Below are positions 17,512 to 26,800 of a stretch of 64,000 nt of DNA, piece by piece. The notes beneath the pieces were generated by a model that saw only the letters and a list, made by a program, of their open reading frames with translations, made no database searches and had not been told where the DNA came from. The stretch spans positions 193,715 to 257,714 of the forward strand of contig CALKEU010000005.1 of NCBI GenBank assembly GCA_938084565.1, written 5' to 3'. The translations under genes and the position numbers were made by a program. Origin of the DNA: Candidatus Kapaibacterium sp. (GTDB taxonomy: Bacteria > Bacteroidota > Ignavibacteria > Kapaibacteriales > HRBIN21). Positions within the stretch are counted from its first letter, which is position 1; each line of letters opens with the position of its first letter.

Positions 17512-18405
17512 TCACTGCTGAGACGCAAGGAGGAGCTGTTCGTACTCAGCGCCAACCCGCAGGCAGTAGCTCTTGTAGGGACTGGGCGGGAGGCGTTCGA
17601 CTGTCCGATAGAACTCCTCGAGCGTAATGTAGCCCTGGTGGAGGGCAATCTCCTCCAAGCAGGCAATTTTCGTGCCCTGCCGTTTCTCAATGGCATGGAT
17701 GAAGATACTCGCCTCCACGAGGGCTTCCGGTGTGCCGGTGTCGAGCCAGGCAATACCGCGGCCGAGTAGACGCACCTGAAGCCGTCCCTGGGCAAGGTAG
17801 GCGCGGTGGATGTCGACAATCTCGAGCTCTCCCCGAGGGCTCGGGGAGAGGTGGCGAGCAATGTCGACCACGTCGGCCGTGTAAACGTACAATCCCGGAA
17901 TGGCGTACGGGGAACGGGGATGGTGGGGTTTTTCCTCAATGCTCAGCACCGTCCCATCGGGGGCAAGCTCGACAACGCCGTATCGGTGCGGATCCTGCAC
18001 CGGATAGCCGAAAATTGTCCCGCCCGTATTCGTCCGCAGAGCTTCGCGGAGAAAGTCCAGCTTGCCGTAGAAGAGATTGTCTCCCAGGATGAGGCAGACT
18101 TGGTCGTGGCCGATGAACTCGCTGCCGTAGATGAAGGCTTCGGCAATCCCGCGCGGTTTTGGCTGAACGGCATATTGGAGGGCGATACCCCACTGCGAGC
18201 CGTCGCCGAGCAGGCGTTGGAAGGCGGGGAGGTCGCGGGGTGTGGAAATGAGCAGAATGTGGCGAATTCCGGTCAGCATGAGCGTCGCTAGCGGGTAGTA
18301 GATCATGGGCTTGTCGTAGATGGGCTGGAGCTGCTTGCTTGCTACAGCCGTCATCGGGTAGAGCCGTGTGCCGCTGCCCCCCGCTAGGATGATTCCCTTG
18401 GTCAT
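17512..18405 (-). CDS. rfbA: Glucose-1-phosphate thymidylyltransferase
   Basis: The 297-residue enzyme makes dTDP-glucose from glucose-1-phosphate and dTTP, the first step to dTDP-rhamnose and other deoxysugars of surface polysaccharides. The nucleotide-binding signature GIILAGGSGTRLYPMT is at the N-terminus, followed by KQLQPIYDKPMIYYPLATLM with the KP motif, GDNLFYG, and IVEIVDIHRAYL-like blocks typical of RmlA (here ELEIVDIHRAYLAQG). Length fits the family. I start at the ATG at 18405; a GTG directly before it (18408) is an alternative, with AAGGAG just upstream. A TAACTTTG promoter box lies at 18435-18442. The other rml genes (rfbB, C, D) are not adjacent. Confidence 0.96.
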   Translation of the reverse strand: MTKGIILAGGSGTRLYPMTAVASKQLQPIYDKPMIYYPLATLMLTGIRHILLISTPRDLPAFQRLLGDGSQWGIALQYAVQPKPRGIAEAFIYGSEFIGHDQVCLILGDNLFYGKLDFLREALRTNTGGTIFGYPVQDPHRYGVVELAPDGTVLSIEEKPHHPRSPYAIPGLYVYTADVVDIARHLSPSPRGELEIVDIHRAYLAQGRLQVRLLGRGIAWLDTGTPEALVEASIFIHAIEKRQGTKIACLEEIALHQGYITLEEFYRTVERLPPSPYKSYCLRVGAEYEQLLLASQQ

Positions 18406-18434
18406 CACTCCTTGCCCGGAGCACGGTGCCGGTG

Positions 18435-18442
18435 CAAAGTTA
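18435..18442 (-). promoter_or_regulatory. Putative -7 promoter box for rfbA
   Basis: The minus strand reads TAACTTTG, an exact TAnnTTTG match, 29 bases before the rfbA ATG. It shares the 11-base string GTAACTTTGCA with the pcrA box. Confidence 0.45.
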
Positions 18443-18504
18443 CGCGTGCTTCCTTTACACTGACTCCATCCCGCCAGACGTCTTGCCCCCGACAGAGGGA
18501 GGGC

Positions 18505-20613
18505 ATGCCGATGGTCCCATCACCAGAGCAGCTGCGGCAGATTCTACGGGAGGTGTTCGGCTATGTGGATTTCCGGCCGGGGCAGCAGGAGATCGTGCAG
18601 AGCATCATGGCGGGGGAAGATGTGCTAGCGGTGCTACCGACCGGCAGTGGGAAGTCATTGTGCTACCAACTACCGGCGGTCATCTTGCCGGGCATGGTGG
18701 TGGTCGTGGCACCTCTGATCGCGTTGATGGAGGATCAGGTTCGTGCACTCCAGCAGCGTGGCATTGCCGCAACGTGTATCCACAGTGGGTTGCCTCCGGC
18801 CGAGGTTACTCAGCGTCTGGAAGGATGTCTGCAGGGTGCCTACAAGCTGCTCTACGTGGCTCCCGAGCGTTTACAGCAGCCTGGGTTCATACAGCACCTG
18901 CGGAGGTGCCCGATTGCCTTCGTGACGGTGGATGAGGCTCATTGCGTCTGGCAGTGGGGGTACGACTTCCGTCCGGCCTACCTCTCAATTGCTGCAGCTA
19001 TACAGCAGCTGGGGCGTCGGCCGATTCTGGCTTTAACGGCGACGGCTACACCAGAGGTGCAACAGGAGATCATCGAGCGCTTACGCCTCCGGTCGCCGCG
19101 GGTATTTGTGCTGGATACAGATCGGACGAACCTGGTATGGCGGGTGGAGCAGGGGGCGGGGAAGCGAGAGCGTCTGGTGGCTGCATGCACTCGCTGGGCG
19201 GGCAAGGCAATTTTGATCTATGCAGCGTCGCGGCGCCGTGTGGAAGCACTCGCAGAGTTTCTCTGCCGTCGGGCAATTTCGGCAGCCGCCTATCATGCTG
19301 GATTGCCGGCTGAGGAGCGCCAGCGCGTGCAAGAGCGCTTTCTCAGCGGACAGCTGCCGGTTCTGGTGGCCACATCGGCATTTGGGTTGGGCATTGACAA
19401 GCCAGATATTCGAGCCGTTGTCCACTACGATCCGCCGCTGACACTTGAGGCCTATTACCAGGAAGCCGGACGTGCCGGACGCGACGGCCAGCTGGCTGAG
19501 TGTTTGCTGCTCTACGATCCGCAGGATTGTACCGTGCAACAGCGGCTCATCGAGCTCAGCCATCCGAGCTGGGAGACGGCCGTGCGCTTCTACGAGGCCT
19601 TTCGTGCTCTGGTGGGCAGGGAGACTGTCTTACCGATGCAGCCCGTTGAGATAGCTAGCCGTGTGCACTTGCCAGAGCCTACCGTCGAGGTCCTCCTCCG
19701 GCTCCTCGAGTATCAGGGACTCCTGCAACCGATGGTACCAACTGGCCAGATCACGCTGCGGCTTCGGGCAAGCCGGGAGGAGTTGTGGGAGTACTGGAGC
19801 CGGAGTACTGTCCCCGAACGGCGGCAGATGGTGGAGCTGCTCATGCGTAGCGTGGGGGCCGAAGGATACCACCAGCCGGTCTCACTCTCGGTGGCCGAAC
19901 TCAGCCGGCGATACGGCCTCAGCGCAGAGGAGATCGAGCGCGGATTGCGAGCACTCCTCTATGCCCGGCTCATCGAGTGCGAAACCTTGTGGCTGCAGAC
20001 AGGATTGGCTGTGCAGCAGCCACTGCCGGAGTCTCTACCGCTCGATCCAGAGCTACTCACTGCACGGCGGCAGTGGGCCATGGAGCAATTTCGGCAGGTG
20101 CTGCATTATGCGACGACGGCGCAATGTAAGCAGCTCTTCCTGCGCCATTTCTTCTATCGGAGTAGCGCCGGACAGCCCTGTGGGCGCTGTAGCAGTTGTA
20201 CGAACCAACAAGCTCCAGTGGCGTTGTCCCAGCAGCATCGACGTCGCAGGGTCCCTCCCACTGCTGGGCGTCGTGCCGATGCGCTCGAGGAGCGACATCG
20301 GCTCGTCTACGAGCTAGCTCGCCACGGAGCCTCCTTGCAGGCCATCTGCACGCAGACGGGACTGACTGCGGCGACGGTAGCGCGTCTGGTGCAGGAATTG
20401 CTCGAAAGCGGGCGAGAGCTCCCGCGGAGGTCGCTCGTTCCGGATGAGAGCTTCTACAGGGCTGTCTGCATTGCTGTCGGCCGGCTTGGAGCCGCTCCGC
20501 TACGGGATATTGCGGCTGCTTTGGGTGGGGTGACGGATTACCCGTTACTGCGCATTGCCGTGGCTTTTGCCCGCCGCGAAGGCGCTACATGCGGAAGGTC
20601 TTCCGCCGGTTGA
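18505..20613 (+). CDS. recQ: ATP-dependent DNA helicase RecQ
   Basis: The 702-residue RecQ unwinds forked and recombination DNA 3' to 5'. Motif I is LPTGSGKSLCYQLPA. The DEAH box reads DEAHCVWQWGYDFRPAY, where most RecQs have DEAHCISQWGHDFRP. Motifs V and VI are SAFGLGIDKPDIRAVVHYD and QEAGRAGRDGQLAECLLLY. The RecQ zinc site follows as Cys (AQCKQLF) and CGRCSSC. Instead of a C-terminal HRDC domain the end looks like a helix-turn-helix module (ICTQTGLTAATVARLVQEL). The ATG at 18505 sits behind GAGGGAGG; the frame is open upstream from 18412. The last 29 bases overlap the convergent VWA gene. Confidence 0.94.
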   Translation: MPMVPSPEQLRQILREVFGYVDFRPGQQEIVQSIMAGEDVLAVLPTGSGKSLCYQLPAVILPGMVVVVAPLIALMEDQVRALQQRGIAATCIHSGLPPAEVTQRLEGCLQGAYKLLYVAPERLQQPGFIQHLRRCPIAFVTVDEAHCVWQWGYDFRPAYLSIAAAIQQLGRRPILALTATATPEVQQEIIERLRLRSPRVFVLDTDRTNLVWRVEQGAGKRERLVAACTRWAGKAILIYAASRRRVEALAEFLCRRAISAAAYHAGLPAEERQRVQERFLSGQLPVLVATSAFGLGIDKPDIRAVVHYDPPLTLEAYYQEAGRAGRDGQLAECLLLYDPQDCTVQQRLIELSHPSWETAVRFYEAFRALVGRETVLPMQPVEIASRVHLPEPTVEVLLRLLEYQGLLQPMVPTGQITLRLRASREELWEYWSRSTVPERRQMVELLMRSVGAEGYHQPVSLSVAELSRRYGLSAEEIERGLRALLYARLIECETLWLQTGLAVQQPLPESLPLDPELLTARRQWAMEQFRQVLHYATTAQCKQLFLRHFFYRSSAGQPCGRCSSCTNQQAPVALSQQHRRRRVPPTAGRRADALEERHRLVYELARHGASLQAICTQTGLTAATVARLVQELLESGRELPRRSLVPDESFYRAVCIAVGRLGAAPLRDIAAALGGVTDYPLLRIAVAFARREGATCGRSSAG

Positions 20614-21685
20614 GAATGTAGTCGACGAAGACTGTTTCCCCGAGCCGGCGCAAGCCGCAATAGAAAGCGCGCCCACGATTGACTCGGGTCAGCTCTTCGA
20701 CGAAATTCACCAGGTACGGATCGCGGGCCAGCATGAAAGTGGAGATGACAATCCCATCTCGGCGGCAGGCAACAGCTTCATCGAGCGTTTTCGCTACGAT
20801 GCGAGGGTCCAAGCCGAAGGCGTTCTTGTAGAGGCGACCGGCTTCATCGAAGATAGCCGAGGGTTTCCCATCGGTGAGCATGAAGATTTGCTTGTTCGCA
20901 TCCTGGCAGCGCCGCAGAATGGCGCGTGCCAGGCGGAGTCCATCGCGAGTGTTCGTGTGGAAAGGCCCTGCTGTGACGAAAGGGATATCGGCAACGCTGA
21001 TGCGCCGGGCCTCATCGCCGAAGATGACTACCTCGAGGGTATCCTTCGGGTACCGCGTGCGAATCAGTTCGGCCAGCGCAAGAGCAACGAGCTTGGCCGG
21101 TGTCATGCGATCTTCGCCGTAGAGCACCATCGAGTGCGACACATCGAGCAGCACTACCGTTGCGCACGAGGTGAGATGCTCGGTTTCATGCACGCGGACG
21201 TCGTCATAGTGCAGCTGAAACGTAGCAATGTCGGGGGTACGGAGGAGAGCGTTTGTGAGGGTTTCTGTGGCATCGATCAGTGACGGCTGGTCGCCGAAGC
21301 TGTACGGGCGAGTTTCCGGAAGCCACTCCACCCCCTGCCCGCTGTGGACGGTTTCGTGCAGACCGAGATCGGATTTGCGGAGGGAGCGGAAGATTTCTTC
21401 CAGAGCCTGCATACGGAGGAGTTGGAGTGCTTTCGCTGTCGGCTCAAGCTGGCCCTGAGCATTCTGCTGAAGGTAGCCTTGAGCGCGCACGAAGTCGATG
21501 AACTGGTCCATTGTGAGAGTTGTGGCTGCAGGGGAATTCTGCCACGTTATGCGTAGCAGCTCGAGCGCTTCTTCGGCATCTCCATTGGTCTGCAAGAGTA
21601 AGAAGGCGAAGGAGCGGAGCAGGCGGCGGAGATGGTGCTCGGCGGTTTCGGCATGCTCAGTCCATCGACTGTACCGGATCCGCAT
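20585..21685 (-). CDS. VWA-domain protein with intact MIDAS motif
   Basis: The 366-residue protein has an alpha-helical N-terminal ~170 residues and a C-terminal von Willebrand factor A domain with the metal-ion-dependent adhesion site DVSHS (Asp181, Ser183, Ser185), a downstream Thr in MTPAK, and IFMLTDGKPSA. It carries no signal peptide, so it is probably cytoplasmic. Similar cytosolic VWA proteins act with MoxR-type AAA ATPases in metal insertion or complex assembly, but no such ATPase is adjacent here. I chose the ATG at 21685, which leaves a 29-base overlap with the upstream FAD-enzyme gene; the frame extends to 21847 but that part reads like antisense. The 3' end overlaps recQ by 29 bases. 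The function is unknown. Confidence 0.78.
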   Translation of the reverse strand: MRIRYSRWTEHAETAEHHLRRLLRSFAFLLLQTNGDAEEALELLRITWQNSPAATTLTMDQFIDFVRAQGYLQQNAQGQLEPTAKALQLLRMQALEEIFRSLRKSDLGLHETVHSGQGVEWLPETRPYSFGDQPSLIDATETLTNALLRTPDIATFQLHYDDVRVHETEHLTSCATVVLLDVSHSMVLYGEDRMTPAKLVALALAELIRTRYPKDTLEVVIFGDEARRISVADIPFVTAGPFHTNTRDGLRLARAILRRCQDANKQIFMLTDGKPSAIFDEAGRLYKNAFGLDPRIVAKTLDEAVACRRDGIVISTFMLARDPYLVNFVEELTRVNRGRAFYCGLRRLGETVFVDYILNRRKTFRM

Positions 21686-23099
21686 GACCTGGAATTGGCG
21701 CAGTGAGCATCTGTGGTGCAGGACGCATAGTCCCTCCCTTTGAGTGTGCACGGAGCAGAGAATGGGCAAGTTCGGCCGCGCGCACGGCATGTTCGATGGC
21801 GTTCTCGAGAGCTGGGGCAGCTTCGTTATCCGTATTGGCAAAGACAATGCGTCCGACGGGACGCCGTGCCTGCTGAGCTACTCCGCAGAAGGCTTCAGGA
21901 GTGGGGATGACTAAGCCATGTCCCCAGACAAAGGCAGCAAGCTCGGTGATCGAGTGTAAGGCATCGGGGGCTAATAGCTGGAGTGCTTCCCGAGCAATCG
22001 CTGTGACCAGATGGTGCACGTGCTCTTCCTCCAGCAGGAGTGCTCGCTGCCGGGGCGAGAGGGGGGCATAGATGCAGTAGAGGAAGCCATCCGTAGGCTG
22101 GGCTTGCAACAGCCCCACATCCGTGATATCAGTGAAGAGCCTGGCCTCAGGCACCCATAGGTCGAAGGAGTTCTCTGGCAGGAGGCGAAAAGGGGTATGG
22201 AGGTAGACAAGAACGTACGGGGCATAGCGCAAGCGGAGGAGAGCCTGCTGTTGGGCTGGCGGAAGTTCCGGCAGAAGGTGTTTCGCCACATATTTGGGCC
22301 CTGCAAAGATCACCACGGACGATTCGATTGCTCCCACCGTTCCTTCCTCGGTCAGGCACAGTGTGCGCACGCGTGTGGCTCGGATGTGTTCGCTACGAAA
22401 CGCCAACCACCCAGAGCGGATATACTCGGTGCCAATTCGGTCGCAGAGAGATTCGCAGAAGCGGGCTATACCGCCGCGCAGGGAATAGCGCGTTCGGTGG
22501 AAGGCCTGGCCCAGCTCGCTAGCGTAGAACTCCTGCAGGCAGAGAGCGCTGACCTCTGCTAGCGATCCCCCGAGTACGGAACGGGCATAGGCATTGAGGA
22601 GGCGCTCCAGGTGGGCGGAGCCGTAAGCCTTGACGACCGCTTCGGCAGGGCAGGCTGCCAGCCTCTGCCAAAAGGCTGGCAGAGACTCCGGTAATGGCCA
22701 CGGGAACGGGGGAGCCGCAAGGAGGTCTGTACGAAAGCGGTAGAAAGCACGGCGTTCCTCCTGCGGTATGGGGAGTTCATTCAACACCTCATCCTGCCAG
22801 AAGCTCCGATAGGCTGTCCCGGCAAGCCAGAGCGCATCGTCGGGAAGGGGGAGTGGGCGAAGTGCAAGGCAGGAGAGTACCTCAGCGAGTACCCCTGAGA
22901 GATCGGCAAAGTAGACCGCCCCACAGGGTATGTGGACATTGTGCCAGACGAACTGCCGCGCTGCACCACCGACGAGCGTTTCATTGTCAACCACAATGAC
23001 CTCGTAGCCTTCCTGCTGCATGAGCCATGCACTCGTCAGGCCTGCTGGCCCGGCTCCGATAACGAGCACGTCGCAGTGGAGTGTCCGTACCGGCTCCAT
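21657..23099 (-). CDS. FAD-dependent amine-oxidase-like oxidoreductase
   Basis: This 480-residue protein begins with a classical dinucleotide-binding fold (DVLVIGAGPAGLTSAWLMQQ, then VIVVDNETLVGG) and ends with the NAD/FAD C-terminal block GRIVFANTDNEAAPALENAI, as in protoporphyrinogen-oxidase, desaturase and amine-oxidase relatives. The middle (SLRGGIARFCESLCDRIG) matches the second half of the flavin fold in that superfamily. Substrate is not deducible. I chose the ATG at 23099, which places the Rossmann motif about 10 residues in; an ATG at 23186 is possible, and the open frame to 23573 overlaps the phosphatase gene and is rejected. It overlaps the downstream VWA gene by 29 bases, so the two are likely co-expressed. 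Confidence 0.8.
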   Translation of the reverse strand: MEPVRTLHCDVLVIGAGPAGLTSAWLMQQEGYEVIVVDNETLVGGAARQFVWHNVHIPCGAVYFADLSGVLAEVLSCLALRPLPLPDDALWLAGTAYRSFWQDEVLNELPIPQEERRAFYRFRTDLLAAPPFPWPLPESLPAFWQRLAACPAEAVVKAYGSAHLERLLNAYARSVLGGSLAEVSALCLQEFYASELGQAFHRTRYSLRGGIARFCESLCDRIGTEYIRSGWLAFRSEHIRATRVRTLCLTEEGTVGAIESSVVIFAGPKYVAKHLLPELPPAQQQALLRLRYAPYVLVYLHTPFRLLPENSFDLWVPEARLFTDITDVGLLQAQPTDGFLYCIYAPLSPRQRALLLEEEHVHHLVTAIAREALQLLAPDALHSITELAAFVWGHGLVIPTPEAFCGVAQQARRPVGRIVFANTDNEAAPALENAIEHAVRAAELAHSLLRAHSKGGTMRPAPQMLTAPIPGHADPVQSMD

Positions 23100-23235
23100 T
23101 TCGGTAGTTCCCCGCCAGAAGAGCTGGTGAGCAACCTGGCGGCGCTGCGAGGAGAGGAGCGTAACCGTGGCAGTACCGTCTTCCATGGCTGGACACGGCT
23201 GTGCCGGTCTGACACACCCGACAGACTCGAGCCCT

Positions 23236-23778
23236 TTAGGCTGAGCGAGGGCCGTTGCGGTGGAGCGCAATGATGGCGAGCGCGGCTTCAAGGGTAGGAA
23301 CGTGAAAGTCTGCTTCTGGGGCAATTTCTGCCCCGACCAGGATGGTGCGTATGCCGGCTCGTCGTCCAGCAAGGACATCACTAGCAGTATCGCCGACCAT
23401 CCAGCATGCTTCTGGGGAAAGCTGCCACTTGTGGAGAGCTTCCCAGAGCATTCCAGGTTGTGGCTTACGGCGCCAGCTGGCACTCTCGGCGGGGTCGGTA
23501 CAGACGAAGATGTCGTCGAGAGCAAAGCCGAGTTGGCGGAGGAGCTCTCGCTGCATGTAGTCGTGGAGTGCATTCAGTTGCTCGTAGCTCATGAGGCCCT
23601 TTGCAATCCCCTGTTGGTTAGTGACGACGATAGTGAGCAATCCCAGCCGACGCACACCGCAGAGGAAGGGGAAGACATCGGGCAGAAAGTGGAACTCCTC
23701 GGGTGTGCGGACATATCCTCCTGCGATGCGCCAATTGATGATGCCATCGCGGTCGAGAAAGACAGCGCCGCAAGCCAT
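23236..23778 (-). CDS. gmhB: HAD-family D,D-heptose 1,7-bisphosphate phosphatase-like protein
   Basis: The 180-residue protein belongs to the GmhB/HisB-N group of HAD phosphatases, which remove the 7-phosphate during ADP-heptose synthesis for LPS core. The nucleophile motif AVFLDRDGIIN holds the two catalytic Asp residues. The second motif is LTIVVTNQQGIAKGLMS, and the late acidic motif is WMVGDTASDVLAGRRAG. The Cys/His zinc loop of many GmhB proteins appears reduced here (CTDPAESASWRRKPQPGML), with one Cys visible, so a zinc-less variant or a related phosphatase is possible. It pairs in theme with the heptosyltransferase-like gene at the start of the window. The gene is divergent from mfd across 90 bases. 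Confidence 0.82.
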   Translation of the reverse strand: MACGAVFLDRDGIINWRIAGGYVRTPEEFHFLPDVFPFLCGVRRLGLLTIVVTNQQGIAKGLMSYEQLNALHDYMQRELLRQLGFALDDIFVCTDPAESASWRRKPQPGMLWEALHKWQLSPEACWMVGDTASDVLAGRRAGIRTILVGAEIAPEADFHVPTLEAALAIIALHRNGPRSA

Positions 23779-23868
23779 GGCTGCAATCCGTAGCTAGCCG
23801 TAGCGACGTTCCTGGCGCAGGTTTCAGTGTACCAAGGTGCGCCCAAGGGGTAGGAGCCTCTTCGTCTT

Positions 23869-26800
23869 ATGGAGCGGTGCTGTAGCGCGGGAGCCATGGA
23901 GAGAGCGTCGTTGAGCTGGCTTATCGAACGGCTCGGGGAGCGTATGGAGAGGTACCTTTCGTTGCATGCGGGGTTCGCCGAGGGGCCGTATACTGTCTCG
24001 GGGGCGGCTGGTTCCTTGGCTGCGCTTGTGGTAGCTCGGTTATGGCAGGAGCGACAGATACCGGCCCTTGTGCTCAGCTCCACTGCCGAGGAGGTGCAAG
24101 AGTGGGCTTACGACATCCTGCAGCTCTGTCCGGGGGCACATATCCTGGTGTGGGATACGCAGCCACATCGGCTCTGGGCCCAGCTTCGCCATATTGATGC
24201 GGTGCAGGTACAGGGGGTGGAATGTGCAGTAGCGTTGCAGCAGTTTCAAGCTCCGATCCTGCTCTGTCCACCGGAAGCCTTTGCAGTTCCGCTACCGAAA
24301 CCGGAGGAGCTGATACGCCACCGCTGGCGTGTGGCTGTGGGCATGGAGCTTGCCCCGGAGGAATTTGTGCAGCGTCTGCTCCGCGGAGGCTTCCAGCGGC
24401 AGGAGAGTGTCTCAGCTGTTGGGGATATTGCCCGTCGCGGGGGTATTGTGGATTTCTTCCCCATCGGCTGGAGGGAGCCTCTCCGGGTGGAGTTCTGGGG
24501 CAATACGGTGGAATCGATCCGCTGCTTCGATTTAGAGACGCAGCGCAGCACGAGCCGTTTCGAGCAGGTGGAATTTCTCGGGGCTCTCGTCTGGGAGGAA
24601 ACCACGGCCTCGTTAGAAGCCTTCATGCCGGAGGAGCTCCTTTTGGTGGTAGATTGCCCGGAACGTGTTCGGGCGCGATGGCAGCAAGTGTGTCCAGAAC
24701 GCGCATGGGACACGCTTCAGCGCCGGGTGAGGTTGTGGTTGAATCCTCTCGGTGGCGGGGGCAAGGCGCTTGGAGCCATAGCCCAGCCTCCGGTTGGACG
24801 GTCGGTGCGACGTTTGGTACATGAGCTCCAGCAGCTCGCCGCCGAGGGGTATGAGCTCTACCTCTGCGCTGCGGATGCCATCCAGCTGAAGCGTTTCCAG
24901 CAGCTTGTCACTGCCGCTGTCCAAGCCGAGGTGGCTGACCCAGAGGAGCAGGAGCGCACTCTGCAGCGGTGTGCGTGGGTGGAAGGGAGCCCGGCTGCGG
25001 GATTTCTCTGGAGCTCCGAGCGAGTGGCTGTATGGACAGAGCACGAGGTTTTCGGGCGGGCACATCGGCGGCAGCCCGGGCGCCGTCGGGTCTCTGCCGG
25101 CTTGACCATGCGGGAGCTCAGGCAGCTCAAGCCGGGGGACTACATCGTGCATGTCGATCATGGGATTGGCATCTTCGATGGCCTCCAGGTGCTCACCCTC
25201 GGGGATAGCCGTCAGGAGTGCCTCCGTATCGTGTACGCTGGGGGGGACGTACTCTACGTGCCGCTGGACTACTTGCACAAACTGCAGCGCTACGAGGGCT
25301 ACGACGGCGCGCAGCCCAAGCTCTCCCGCCTGGGCAGTCGGGAGTGGGAGTACCTCAAACGGCGTGCGCGGCGTCGTCTCAAAGAAATCGCCCGCGAGCT
25401 CATGCGGCTCTATGCTCAGCGCAAGCTCCAGCGTGGTATTGCCTTCCCGCCAGACACCCTCTGGCAGAAGGAAATGGAGGCGGCATTTCCGTATGAGGAG
25501 ACACCCGACCAGGTACGGGCAACGGCCGAAGTCAAAGCCGATATGGAATCTCCCGTGCCCATGGACCGGCTCATCTGTGGCGATGTCGGGTTTGGCAAGA
25601 CCGAAATTGCTCTCCGCGCCGCCTTCAAGGCTGTGCAGGCGGGTAAGCAGGTTGCGGTCTTGGTCCCGACAACAATTCTGGCCGAGCAGCATTACGTGAC
25701 TTTCTCAACTCGCCTGCAGTCCTATCCAGTAACGATTGCTGTGCTCTCGCGCTTTCGCAGCCGCCGCGAGCAGCAGGCCATTGTGCGCGATCTTGCGCTC
25801 GGCCGCATCGATATCATCATCGGAACCCATCGCCTCTTGAGTGCCGATGTCCGCTTCCGAGACTTGGGGTTGCTCATCATCGATGAAGAGCATCGCTTCG
25901 GCGTAATGGCCAAGGAGCGGCTGCGGCAGCTGCAGCTCAATGTCGATACACTGCTCTTGACAGCCACACCGATTCCTCGGACCCTCCACATGGCGTTGAT
26001 TGGCGTACGGGATATGAGCCTGATAGAGACCCCGCCGCACAATCGACTGCCCGTGCGGACCTACGTTGTGCAGTGGGATGATGAGCTCATCCGGTGTGCT
26101 ATCGAGGCGGAGTTAGAACGGGGAGGACAAGTCTTCTTCGTGACCAACCATATCGAGGGCATTGAACAGCTGCGGGATCATCTGCAGAGTCTCCTGCCGC
26201 AGCTCCGTATTGGCGTAGCGCACGGGCGTCTTCAGAGTCGGCAGCTGGAGGCCGTCATGCGGGATTTTCTCCATCGGCGGCTCGATATGCTGCTGTGTAC
26301 GAAAATTGTGGAGGCAGGGCTGGATTTCCCGCAGGCCAACACGATTTTCATCCACCATGCAGAGGACTTCGGGATGGCTGAGCTCTATCAATTGCGCGGC
26401 CGAGTCGGGCGCAGCAATGTGCAAGCGTACTGCTACCTCATCGTTCCCCCGCTGGAGCAGTTGAGCATGGCAGCGCTGCGCCGTCTGCAGGCTCTGGAAG
26501 AATTCACAGAGCTCGGCAGCGGCTTCCGTTTGGCTCTGCGTGACTTAGAGATTCGGGGGGCAGGCAATCTCTTCGGCCCGGAGCAGAGTGGCTTTATTGC
26601 GCAGATGGGCTTTGAGCTCTACCACCAGATCCTCGAGCGCGTCATCGAGGAGTTACGCTCCGAGGAGAATTTCCCGCAAGCACCGCCGCGGCGAATAGCT
26701 GTCCTGCAGGTACTCAAGAACCCGGGGATGTCCCTGGATGTGCCGGGGGAGGTACTGTTGCCGGCTACCTATGTGCCCAGCGACGGGGAACGTTTTTCCT

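Noticed and set aside
21686-21847. N-terminal extension of the VWA protein
   Set aside because: It overlaps the 3' end of the FAD gene by a further 160 bases and shows no domain; ATG 21685 is preferred.
23100-23573. 158-residue N-terminal extension of the FAD oxidase
   Set aside because: It overlaps gmhB by over 300 bases on the same strand and the extra residues look like low-complexity out-of-frame sequence; the Rossmann motif starts right after ATG 23099.
24613-25692. Minus-strand 359-codon open frame inside mfd
   Set aside because: It is antisense to well-conserved Mfd sequence, without a ribosome site or domain resemblance.
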